A stretch of 64,000 nucleotides of DNA from Symbiodinium natans (Eukaryota > Sar > Dinophyceae > Suessiales > Symbiodiniaceae). The stretch is from contig CAJNDS010000291.1 of assembly GCA_905221605.1 (NCBI GenBank), positions 103,545 to 167,544 on the forward strand, read 5' to 3'. Shown here in pieces: positions 13,656 to 23,896 of the stretch (within the stretch, counting starts at the first letter, position 1; every line of letters begins with the position of its first letter). Both the position numbers and the translations under genes were made by a program. A model generated the notes under the pieces. It did no database searches and was not told the origin of the DNA. It saw nothing but the letters and a program-made list of their open reading frames with translations.

Positions 13656-13958
13656 TTATGAAGGCGACAGGAGCTCCTCACAGCATTTTGCCACGCAGAC
13701 TCGTAGAGAAACAGGCCCAGTGATTTGACTGTTCGCGAACGTGAGCAACAGGCGCGCCTTGACGGAGATGTGATCCGTCCTCTCGACAGGCGGCCCCGTG
13801 AAGTCCTTCAGAATTTCGTCATGCCCACAGAAGTCTCTTCCCAGAGACCGAGAATCCATAAGCCAGCCCATGGAGAGACAAAAGGATCCAAAACGTTCCA
13901 AAAGATTCTCAATGGCTTTCCACGGACTGCGTTTGCTGATACTTGCTGATGTTGACAT
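13656..13958 (-). CDS. Possible exon, unknown product
   Basis: About 100 codons: WKAIENLLERFGSFCLSMGW, LMDSRSLGRDFCGHDEILKD, HISVKARLLLTFANSQITGP. Looks like folded protein but is not recognised. Telomere-like repeat follows immediately below it. Confidence 0.3.
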   Translation of the reverse strand: MSTSASISKRSPWKAIENLLERFGSFCLSMGWLMDSRSLGRDFCGHDEILKDFTGPPVERTDHISVKARLLLTFANSQITGPVSLRVCVAKCCEELLSPS

Positions 13959-14980
13959 TCAAAGGCAATTGGCGATGTTAAAGTCTTTAAGTTCAGAACG
14001 TCGGAAGCCAGACCAGCGGGAGGAGCGCCACGTTCTGGACACGCATGGTCACGTGAGTTTGAGCTCCTAACGTGTTTTTAGTCCTCCAAAACGCTGCTTG
14101 ACGTCAAATAGCAGTAACCCTCGCGGTAGGTGCATCTCGTCCTTGTCCTTGTCGCTGTCCTCCAAACGGTCGTCGCGTTGGACGCGCAAATTTCGTGGAA
14201 ACCCCAATGGCTGTGCGCGTCGCATCGTCGTCATCATCGAGTCTTTTGCACCCTCGCAACTCCGATGTGCTGGGGCTCTCGGTGTGGCGTGTCAGTCGCC
14301 ATCCTCGAAACGGTTGCCGTTCTTCGATCCTCGGGAGAAGGCCTCTGGTACTCGAACAATCGCTTTCAAGACATCCGGACACATGCCTGTCGCCGGGCCC
14401 TCACCTCCTGAAAGTTGCTTCCCTCCTAGCAGCTGCAGCTGTAGCCCAAAGATGGAATAATTACCCGTCACTCCCTCAGCTACAACAACAATTCATACAG
14501 GTGCTGCTCCCCTGAAACTCCAAGTGAGCAGGACTCGTGGAACCTCGAGAAGGACGCTGTTCCCGTCCGCAAGGGCAATCAGGTCCAAGCCGGGAACGCC
14601 AGCCTGACATGAGCACTGTGGACCTAGGGGGGTGCAGTCTTTCGTCTGTGTGGCACTGCTCCCCTTCAATTTTTTTTGCAGGTGCCGCCAGTGTCTGAGA
14701 TTGGCATGCCACACATCCAAGGCGCATGCCGACACTTTATCTTTCTAGGGAAACACCACACCGACGCTTAGCACCAGACCTCCTGCAGCCCATCAAAAGA
14801 CCCTCCAGAAGCGGCCTTCTCTGCAAGCAAGCTCGACAGATACTTTTGCCAGTCCTGGTAATGGGTCGGTCGGGCAAGGCCCCATGTTGAGTTCTCGCTT
14901 TAGGGTTGAGTGGCAGATAGGGCGTTTTCACAGTCGTGTTACACAGTCACAGTCACGCACTGGAGGTCAGATTGCAAAAT

Positions 14981-15065
14981 GACGGGGGGGAAGGGGAAGG
15001 GAGAAGGAGAAGGGGGAAAGGCGGGAGGGCGGGAGGGAGGGAGGGAGGGGAGGGAGGGGGATAGA
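14981..15065. repeat. Purine-rich GGGA tract
   Basis: G-rich stretch with many GGG runs on the plus strand; could form G-quadruplex or triplex DNA. Confidence 0.8.
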
Positions 15066-15226
15066 GAGAGGAGCAAGTCAGCGACACTCTAAGATGAAAT
15101 GTGAGCCAACAATCGGACATGTATCCCCCCAAGAATTGAAAACCGCAAAAGTCCAGACCCGGACACCAAGGAACACTCCAGCATCAACTCATGAACTTTC
15201 CCAACATAGTTGTAGCCATAGCAAGA

Positions 15227-15264
15227 ACAACAACAGCAATAATAATACTACCAAAGATCATACT

Positions 15265-15295
<31 letters not shown>

Positions 15296-15347
15296 GTAGT
15301 AATAATAATAATAATAGTAATAATAATAATAACAATAATGACCATAT
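15227..15347. repeat. (AAT)n microsatellite
   Basis: About 100 bp of interrupted AAT/AAC/AGT units. Asn-rich or Ile-rich translations are artefacts. Confidence 0.9.
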
Positions 15348-15451
15348 TCATTATAGTAATGATAAGCATGGAAAAGGTGGTTCTGGCGGAAGAGGGAACG
15401 GCACCCTTCAGGACACTTCTGCCAAACTGTTTGCTTGTGAACCACGCTGGA

Positions 15452-15556
15452 ACCCTAAGCCCTGAACCCCTAAACCCCTAAAACCCCTAAAACCCTAAAA
15501 CCAAAAATCCCAAAAACCCTAAAACCCTAAAACAAAAACCCTAAGACCCTAAGACC
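15452..15556. repeat. Degenerate interstitial telomere-like repeat (CCCTAAA orientation)
   Basis: Units of 7 and 8 bp (CCCCTAAA, CCCTAAAA) rather than exact 7-mers. Confidence 0.8.
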
Positions 15557-16025
15557 CACTCTCTCAGCGGTCCGCTTCGGGTCTCGCACGCGACATCTCA
15601 AACTGCTTCTCGCGGGGCTGGTCGTTGAACGCCTCCTCCATCGAGCTTTATCTAGGGTTAAGGGGCCCCTTTCACTACTTATTGGCTTTCTAGCCATAGG
15701 CTGCTAAGGGGCGCCACAAGTCTAGGGCATCTAGGGCCGGGATGTCAACACTCCACCTTTGCAGCGGCCTGTCCTCAGATTTGTGCCCCATCTTAGTCTT
15801 CCTGTTTGTCACTGTCGCCCATTTCAGATGGAGCCCTAGGCTCCAGACCCTACAATGTGCAGGCCCTCTCGTTGCAAGCTTCATTCTGTCCTGACTCTCT
15901 ACGTTCAAGCTGATAGTTGAACAAGTTGAAGGACCTTTCTGTGCCCTGAGTGTCCAGCGATTTTCCTGAAAATAACCGGCTAGTCCTGAGCAAAAGATGT
16001 GCAAGATAAAGTCAGAACCATAGAA

Positions 16026-16100
16026 TTACCATCCTAGGTCCTTGTACTCGTTCCAGATCCGTTGGTTGAAGTCTATCAGCTCAAAGTCCTCTGGGCTAAT
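16026..16100 (-). CDS. Possible C-terminal exon, unknown product
   Basis: ISPEDFELIDFNQRIWNEYK then DLGW and TAA, after a CATTAG acceptor-like site. Strong coding-like composition, but short and unrecognised. Confidence 0.35.
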   Translation of the reverse strand: MSPEDFELIDFNQRIWNEYKDLGW

Positions 16101-16878
16101 GGCACCGACAGCAGAAGACCATGTTTTTGACACACGCCCCGGCATCTAGGCCCCATCGCACCATGACACAAAACAACTGGCATGAGGCTTCTGCCATTCA
16201 ACATGATGTCGAACCACTTGGACGAGAACTTAGAATCTCAGAGTCTGTTTCAATGCTTGGCCCATCCGAAACTGGCAAAAGGCTTCATGCAACATAAACG
16301 CAGGATGACACAAGACCATCTTATGAATTCTATGAATAGCTGCTTCTGCCCCATTCAAAGGGCAGTCCTCACCCGCCTCGCGGAGGTCACTGTTCGAATA
16401 AGCTTCGCTTTTGAAACCAGCCAGGAGGTCCTGGCCAGCTTGGGATGCAGCAGGTGGTGGGCATCGGCTCATAGGGCCAAGATGCATGTCTTGCGTGCCC
16501 TGGTATGTCCCCGCTCAGTTTGTACCAGGCACCTCACAATGCGACATGTGGATCCCACTCAGACGCGGCAAACACACATCCGAGCGGTGTTCAACATGTT
16601 CTGAGTTTGCTTCGGTCCCCCGACTCACTGGAAGGCTGGCGGCACACTTGAGGAGCGCTGCGAGCACAGGAGTGGAGGCGATCGGTCGCTCGGCTCGGCC
16701 ACTTAAGGCCACTTAAGACCACTTGTTCCGAGAAGCGACCAGATACGCTGGTAAGGAGCCCATCGCAACTCACTCTTAAAGTCTTACCCCATGGCCACGG
16801 TCCACTAAAGCGTCGGCTTGGTGAGCTGGAGACATGCCTGTTGCGGACCAAAACGGCGCCTCTCCGACCCTTACATTC

Positions 16879-17095
16879 CTTCTTCTTCTTCTTCTTCTTC
16901 TTATTCTTCTTCTTCGTGTTCTTCTTCTTCTTCTTCTTCTTCTTCTTCTTGCTATTGTTCTTCTTCTTGTTCTTCTTGTTATTCTTCTTGTTCTTCTTCT
17001 TCTGCCTGCATGTCAGCCTCTGTCGCTCTCTGTCCTCTTCTTCTTCTTCTTCTTCTTCTTCTTCTTCTTCTTCTTCTTCTTCTTCTTCTTCTACA
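16879..17095. repeat. (TTC)n microsatellite, two blocks
   Basis: Pure pyrimidine TTC/TTG arrays at 16879-17003 and 17035-17092, followed by a CT-rich tail to about 17170. Generates long poly-Ser, poly-Phe, poly-Leu and poly-Glu/Lys frames that are not genes. Confidence 0.95.
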
Positions 17096-17744
17096 GGGCA
17101 TGAGGGGCGAACCCGCTCTCTGTCTCTCTCTTCTTCCTTCTTCTGCTCTCTCTCTCTCTCTCTCTCTCCCTGTGTCGCTCTCTCTGGCCTCCGTCTGCCT
17201 CTGTCTGCCTGTGTGCCCGGCTGATTGTTCTCTCTTTCGGTCTCGCTGCTCCTCTGTCCATCCATCTCTCAGTCTGTGTCTGGCATCTGGTGTAACCTTC
17301 AATATCTCCCTCGCTCTCGCTTCGTCCGATACAACACCCAAGGTAAGCAACGGTCACCGGGAGTCCTGCCCGATGTGCACGCAGCTATGCCGCAAGGCCA
17401 TGTGCGTCCTGTCCACGGCCGCCTGCAATCTTCCATCTTCGAAGCCCCGGCCCTCAGCGCCCTGAGACTTCACCCCCTGTCTGGCCCTTAGCACTTCATA
17501 CGCCTCTGTGTCAAGTTGCAAGAATCTCAGCAACACCTGGGTGGGTGGGTGAGATGGTAACGGAAACAAAACAAGAATGTAGCCGAAACCAGGCTGGAAA
17601 CCACAGCAGAAACCCAGGAAAATGCCACGCAAACCATGTCCCACAACGCGGAAGCCAGACGCACGGAAACCAGCCAAACCTGTAACGGCAACCAACCCAG
17701 AGGCTCAGAGGTCGTCACGGACACAGCCAGTCCCTGAAGCCCAA

Positions 17745-17812
17745 ACCCCTCACCCAAACCCTGAAGCCTAAAGCCTAAAACCAAAAACCCTGAACACTAA
17801 GCCACTAAGCTC
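17745..17812. repeat. Very degenerate telomere-like repeat (CCCTAAA orientation)
   Basis: CCCTGAAG, CCTAAAG and CCTAAAA units. Confidence 0.55.
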
Positions 17813-18360
17813 TGAAGAAGACCGCGCCCGGAATCCCAAAGCCGAAACCCCCCCCCAAAAAAAAAACCTGAACTCTCGCAGAAGCACTCCTGCAATGGAT
17901 CCCCGGGTTAGTTTCTATGTCGCCTCCTCTTGGTTTGGGTCACTGTGACGGGTCTAGGTTGCTTTCCGTCAAGGTTCCCAGGGTCCCAGGAGCTTCCGCC
18001 AGCTTCTGCTACGTTTTTGGGGGCATTGCTTCTGTTACTTGTTACGCCAGCTGGTCTTTCCGCTATGTGTTTCTACTCCCTGCGTTTCCCGAATGAAGGA
18101 CGGAAAGACGTCGGAAAAGGCACCGCACAAAATGTCAAAGGTCACGAAACCACCCAAACCCAAATTCCACACCCCAGCCCCCTGGCCTCAAAGTCCTTCT
18201 CTGGGGAGCCGCGGCTCGGAGCAACGTTGTAGGCGGCCCCATGACAAGGTCGACCCTCGAACGCGGCATGAAGAAGCTCGACAAGCGGCAATGCCGTCAC
18301 CTGCTGGCACTACGACGACTGCGACTACGACGGATGACGACGACCACGGCACGACGCGAC

Positions 18361-18572
<212 letters not shown>

Positions 18573-19175
18573 CAATCACCACGACCTTTAGTACTCCTGC
18601 CGCTACGGCTTCTGGGCTTGTGGGCTTCGGGGCACCTGGTCGGCTTGCTGCACACGTGCTGCCAGACGTTGATGCATTGCAATTTATTCGAAGGTGAGAA
18701 AAAATGTGCTCGTTTGCAAAAAACTACTGCGGATGCAAAATGTCAGGGTGTAGCACTGTCAGGGTCTGAGGGCTTCAGCTAGGACTGCTTTGGGCTTTGG
18801 GTTGAGCCTATGGCTGCGCTGCTTTGGGCTTGGGTTGGCGGTTGATGATGGGCGAAATTATGGTTGGGTCATGGATGCTCTGGTACAGAACCAGGGACGC
18901 AATTAGGGTGGGCCGTGGATGCTCTGGCCACATGGATGTGCTGGCAACATGCACGTAAACAGGGTTCAGAAACAGGGACGCAACTTTTGTTGGGGTACCT
19001 ATAGAATTGGGCTTATTTATGCCTCTGCCTCTCGGGCCCGCGGTCCCACGGTGCTTGAGTTCGCGGGCCACAAAGAAGGGGCCAGTGTAGTACCGTGCGG
19101 ATGAGTAACTTCATGAAACGGGCTGGTCATTGGCCATGGCAATCGACAGTACGGGTTTCCCAACCCAACCTCAGA

Positions 19176-19220
19176 AACCCCAAACCCCAAACCTTAAACC
19201 CTAAACCCTAAGCCTAAGAA
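19176..19220. repeat. Interstitial telomere-like repeat (CCCTAAA orientation)
   Basis: Short decayed array with two perfect units. Confidence 0.8.
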
Positions 19221-19420
19221 CAAAAAACGCCAGGCGAGTTCAATCGCTGCGCTGCCTGCTGAGTCTTCGGATCGAAGTCCACGGTGTACATTTCCTCGCC
19301 GTAGCCCTGGTGCCCAAGTAGGTGCAAGGCGTACATGGCTGAAGCCTCGATTGCTCTTGGGGTTTGAATAGTTGAATCGAGTTCCTGATGAAATCATTCA
19401 ACCGCCTCATGCATCAGGAT

Positions 19421-19459
19421 AAACCCTAAACCCTAAACCCTAAACCCTAAACCCTAAAC
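19421..19459. repeat. Interstitial telomere-like repeat (CCCTAAA orientation) abutting the 2OG gene stop
   Basis: Five to six perfect units ending 5 bp from the stop codon of the dioxygenase gene, so it probably falls in its 3' UTR as UUUAGGG. Confidence 0.95.
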
Positions 19460-19463
19460 AGAT

Positions 19464-19818
19464 CTAAGGAGCGCGGAGGTGCTTCGCCGTGCTCGGACCC
19501 CATTCCGCACCACTTGTCGAGTCTCTGTATCCCTCGCTCTGAGGGGCTGGCTTCTCGGATTTCTCGGGGTCAAGTCGAAAAGCCGCCACCGGACCCTTTA
19601 GGAAAGCCAAAGAGGGCAGGGCGAAACGAGGGAACTTCTCCAACAGTGGGTTGGGCAGCAAGGGCTCAGGGTCATCCCAAAGCGGCTTGGCGTGGGTCTC
19701 CGGACACCCGTGGGTCGCCTTAAGGGCATCCCAGGAATCCTTGGCATCCTCCGGACTTGGGTGGAAGTAGCGGTAGGAGAGCGCCCGCTCGTAGAAGTCG
19801 TTGCTCGGCTCCTCTTTC
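19464..19818 (-). CDS. 2OG dioxygenase gene, exon 3
   Basis: Starts after CCAAG at 19819-19821, continues the phase left by exon 2, and stays open for 117 residues to a stop at 19464. Composition (acidic, aromatic, regularly spaced prolines) is typical of coding sequence. The Phe/Tyr-rich start right after the catalytic domain suggests a real C-terminal extension. Confidence 0.7.
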
Positions 19819-21797
19819 CTTGGCTCTCCGGTCCAGGAGAGAAAAAATAGCTTTCATGAACCAGAACACCCGAAACCATGCCGTACATAAGGGCCCCCAA
19901 GATTCAAGTCTCGATGCTGCGCCTCCCTGAACCATTGCAGGGCCAGGACTTGGTCCTTCCGCTCGACTTCTGTGAGCCTTAGACTCGCACGTCAACGGGT
20001 CGCAGTCCACTCTGGAGAGATGGAGACACTTGGAGAAGCTTTTCCAGTTCCATGCCGAGACCACCCCCCAAAACATAAAGGAGGAGCTTTAAAACCGCGA
20101 AACACAGCAAGAACACGCGGCAAGCCAACCCCCCATGCCACTTCCGACCTGGTAGCAGCACGCCGGGGATGGGCGGCCTCCTCCGCACGAGCACGTCGGT
20201 TCTCAGCAGCATCTTCTGCTGGGAGCCCTCTGCCGGGATACCCTCGTGCAGCCTCTTCGTTGCGAGGGAGGTTACAGTACAGCTTTCTTGTTGCTAGAGC
20301 TGATCCAAATCATGAACTCCAGATCCCTTGACAATGGGTATGGAAGCTGACGCGGCTTTGAGCTTTAGTAGAGGTTTTGAGAAGCGTGCTGTCCTTAAGA
20401 GATCCGAGCAGCAAGCTCTGGCCAAAGAGCAGCCCACAGCCAGCTGTGAGACAGACGTCAAGGGCCTGGAAGCCGGTATCCAGCCCGCCTCTTGCCTCGA
20501 GCTCCTCTTTCAGGGTCATTCCACGGAAGTCTTTGTCTTGCACGGGATGGAAGAAGCGAGTCCGTCCCACGGAGCTGAGCGGAATGAGCAGGGTGCATAG
20601 GCTTCTTACGTTGGCTTCGGGGCTGAAGGGCGCGTCGCGGTGCGGCTTTAGGCATCCGCCAGCCCCATAGGAGTTCACTCGGAAGCAGGGGTTCAGTCCT
20701 TCCAACTCCCAGTCGCCCTGCACGCAGCCAAACCCCAGGGGCCTCAGGCTCTGTCCTGCGAGAGCCGCCTGGACCGCAGGCTTTGCTCGCGTCCAAAGGT
20801 GTTTGGCCAGTTCCTCATCCTGAACAATCACGCGCTGATAGCGTCGAGTGCCCCGAATGCACTTCACGTCCATGGGTGCCACGGCTAGCCGCTCAGATTC
20901 CTGGGCGATGGATTCGCACTCACTCTCTGAAAGGAGATTGGACAGGGCTGACACAGAGTCACAATGGCCCTTGCCAGTGCCAGGGTGGAGCACCTCATGG
21001 GCGCGTGGCGTACTTGGCTCCATGTCCTCAAACCATGCCAGCAGCTGGCCGGCCTGGCACTGGTCGATGAGGCAAAGTGCTGCGTTGGACTCTAAGAACT
21101 CGGAGCGCCGGCTCGTCATCGCCCCTCGGCCTTTCCAAAGCAAAGGCAACTCGGAGGTCCCACGCACCCGCACCGTGGAGCCTCCCTGAATGCCAAAGCT
21201 GTCGAGGCTGCTGCCCATTGCGTCAAAGTCCTGATTGTCCAGGAAGTCTCCCTGGAAATACAAGTCTGGCTGGGTGGCAGCCTCGAGCTGCAACATCTCA
21301 GCGACCATGACACAGAATTCGCCCAGCGTACACTCAGGATGAGCCTCGACGCCCATCTCCCGGATCTCCCGGGTTTCCCGGCTTGCGTCACCCTCACCAT
21401 CGGAGTCAGAATGTGCCTCTGGCCGCGCGGGCTCGGGCCGCTCATCTACCACGGTCACCACCCAGGACTTGCGCAGCACCTGGAGCTCCAAAGACCCGGA
21501 CCCCTCCTCCAGAAAGTCGCGCAGGAACTCCGTGCTCTGCAAGACCCTGACGCCTTGTAAAATCGTTTGCGAGTGCGGCTTGGCCCCTTGTTGACTTGCA
21601 AGCTTCGCATTGAGCTCGTGCACCGTCCAATCCCTCCCTGCTTGGATGACGCAGAGCTCTTGGCCAGTGGCTGCGCTGGACACACGCACGGCCAGCATGG
21701 AGCTAAAGCAAGGAAGGAGCAACTCTGATAACGCATGTGCCCGGAGCCAGAAACTTCTGAAACCCTCCCCATCCTCAAGGCGGGGGCATGCTTGCAT
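19464..21797 (-). CDS. Ubiquitin-like / prolyl-4-hydroxylase-type 2OG-Fe(II) dioxygenase fusion, three exons
   Basis: Predicted 2-oxoglutarate- and Fe(II)-dependent dioxygenase of the prolyl-4-hydroxylase fold; the substrate is unknown. About 603 aa from the ATG at 21797, or 570 aa from the ATG at 21698, where the ubiquitin-like sequence starts (MLAVRV) and which I prefer. Order: ubiquitin-like segment (about 34-110), an acidic linker, a second weaker ubiquitin-like segment (about 145-213), then the oxygenase (about 285-485). Visible active-site features are the HxD iron motif H386-R387-D388 in PHRDAPF, the distal His in RLHEG (H463), and the 2OG-binding Arg in LLRTD (R478). The last two are encoded by exon 2, so the first exon alone would be inactive. 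A C-terminal tail of about 118 aa (DFYERALSYRYFHP...) is unrecognised. The two introns are 163 and 359 nt. Telomere-like repeat starts 5 bp past the stop. Confidence 0.85.
20178..20254 (-). CDS. 2OG dioxygenase gene, exon 2
   Basis: Twenty-five codons plus two bases: RLHEG, a short linker, then KMLLRTDVLVRR, carrying the distal iron-binding His and the co-substrate-binding Arg. The donor is AG|GC at 20177. Confidence 0.85.
20418..21797 (-). CDS. 2OG dioxygenase gene, exon 1
   Basis: Codes for the ubiquitin-like part and most of the oxygenase up to GLLFGQ. The frame stays open for 35 more codons, but the conserved His and Arg are then missing. Ending at the CAG codon at 20418-20420 and joining to 20254 restores them in frame. 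The junction has a shared AGAG at both edges, so the cut may slide by a few bases. Confidence 0.85.
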
Positions 21798-23832
21798 GCA
21801 GAGGGAGACGCTATTTTGAATCTTGTGATGAGATAGGCTAATGATGTTGCAATCGTATCATGCTTCCAAAGCTTCAGTTTAAAGTTTCAAAGGCCTGGGG
21901 CAACCCCACCCAAGAGCAAACAAAAGTGCAATAGACTGACAAGCAATTGAAGCATCTTCAGCCTAGTTCCCTGACCGCGACTAAGTCTGGTGTTTGGCAC
22001 TTTCACATCTTGGACATGCCTAAAGCATGCCATGCATCTCGACAGACACCGTCGAGCTCGCACAAGGCAGGGTTGCTTTCAAATAGTTCCAGTGTCGGCT
22101 TAAGCCGCAGTTCAATGGCTGCCGACGTGCCGTGCACACATTGGAGGTCTAAGGCTTGTGGAATCTTTGGAGCTGTGGGTGTCAAGGCAAGTGGTAGTGG
22201 CCAGTCTTGGTGCGGGCGTGAGATCATGCAGAAAAAGGTGATGCTTCAACATCCAAGGATAGCACGGGCCGCCTCGCAACCAGCTAACCACCCAAAAGTG
22301 CGCGAAAAAAACCATTCGCCTAAACAACTGGGCGGACAGAAAGCTTCCGGCCTGAAGACATGTGTATACATAAATATATATATATATATGTATATGATAT
22401 TTCTGTACACACACACACTTCTGCTTTCTTTTGACAAGATTCATTGGAGCATGAGATTTTGACAGGGAGGCTTTGTTCCATCCGCGGTCTGACCCACGTT
22501 TCGGAAAATTTCTTGGACCAACTCAACTTGTAAGAGCCACGGATTAATCGTTCCACCTGTTGTAAACGCAGCGCTGTCGCAAGGAATCCAAGTCTGCGGG
22601 CGAGAAGATCCCCGTCATTCAAGGTGGTGTGCCCCAGGAGTGACAGGGCCTTCGGTCTTGCGCCTTGTTTCACAGATGTTCATGGTCGCTGTATGTCGCT
22701 GTAGGCTTAGGGTACCTCACAATGTGGTTGCCTAAGGCCACCTCAGGGATTCCTAGTACTCCAAGGGCCTCTGACTCAAGGGATTTGTTTATGGCCTCAA
22801 TTATGTGGTGGTTCTTTGCCTTAAGGCATGCAAAGCCATCGCGACTATACGTTGTTCATTATTTGCACGGTCTAATGAGTAAGTTAATTGCGACACAGGC
22901 ACCAGCGAAGCAGCAAACACAGAAATTCAGCTGAAACATACCCTCTGGTTGCAAAACACCAATCGTTTAAGCACCTTTGGCGAACCGGCATTAACTTTCC
23001 AGGAGCACGTTCCAGCATGCTGGAACACAGAGGAGTATCATAACCTGCCCTCAAGCCTTAAGAATGAAGGTTCCGACTTTTGGGTCTTCGAATCTCAGTT
23101 GAACTGAATCCGCGTGCTATTCAGGCTTGGGTTTCCCACCAAGGAGCCAAGACCGCTGGTGAGGACGATGCTCTCAGGAAGCCAGAGAGACGCTGGGGGG
23201 GGGGGGAATCGGCATCGTTTCTCTTGCCCTCGGAGAGGAATTCAAAGAGTTGGGAGCCGGTTGTGGGAACGGTGGAATGATTTCTCAGTCTGGCTAGCAG
23301 CTTGAGCCAAAGACTCTGCGAGGTAATTCCTGGGTCGCTGGACTTGGCCTACCTACTACACGTCTCCACCTGTTGCACCATAGTTGCGTTAGTCCTTCTG
23401 CGAGGATGGCTAAGCTTCCGTGCGCATGCGCACTGCATGCGCAGTGGGGGTTCCAGTCAGGTCGCCTTAAGCTCATCCCTTGTACAGTTTGCAAAGCCCC
23501 CCCGAGCCCTGAGCCGAGCCTGGTAAGCAAAGAGCTCATGCCTCGATCTTGCGGAGATTCGGAGGCTTCCAGCGCACATCTACTTACAGGTCCATCAGGT
23601 CCAGGTCTGGGAGAGAAAGTGTCGTGAGGTTGGGTGTTAGGGGCTGAGCTTTAGCTTTTGCTCTCAGCTGCCAGCTGCTGTTCGGCTATCATTTTAAAAA
23701 AATTGGCAAACTCTTTGTCGAACTGGGAGACTCTACCAGAGGCCCCCAATCCCGTCAAGAACCAACGTCTGCTCTCCTCCCCAAGTACATCCATGCAACA
23801 ACAAACGGGCAACCCGCAAGCAAGGGTCACCC

Positions 23833-23896
23833 GAAACCCTAAACCCTAAACCCTAAACCCTGAACCCTAAACCCTAAACCCTCCAGGTTAGGGTTT
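23833..23896. repeat. Interstitial telomere-like repeat with a short inverted end
   Basis: CCCTAAA units to 23882, then GGTTAGGGTTTA in the opposite sense. Confidence 0.9.

Noticed and set aside
15094-15481. Asn-rich and Ile-rich frames
   Set aside because: Come from the (AAT)n microsatellite.
16591-17465. Long open frames of poly-Ser, poly-Leu, poly-Phe, poly-Glu/Lys
   Set aside because: They are translations of the (TTC)n microsatellite, open on both strands; the unique ends have no domain.
20310-20417. Read-through extension of the dioxygenase exon (35 codons)
   Set aside because: It would remove the conserved distal His and Arg, which are found in frame in the spliced exon at 20254.
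23299-23312. CTTGAGCCAAA, an 11-base match to the complement of the spliced-leader 3' end
   Set aside because: The match stops after 11 bases, no gene start is recognised next to it, and chance is likely at this window size.
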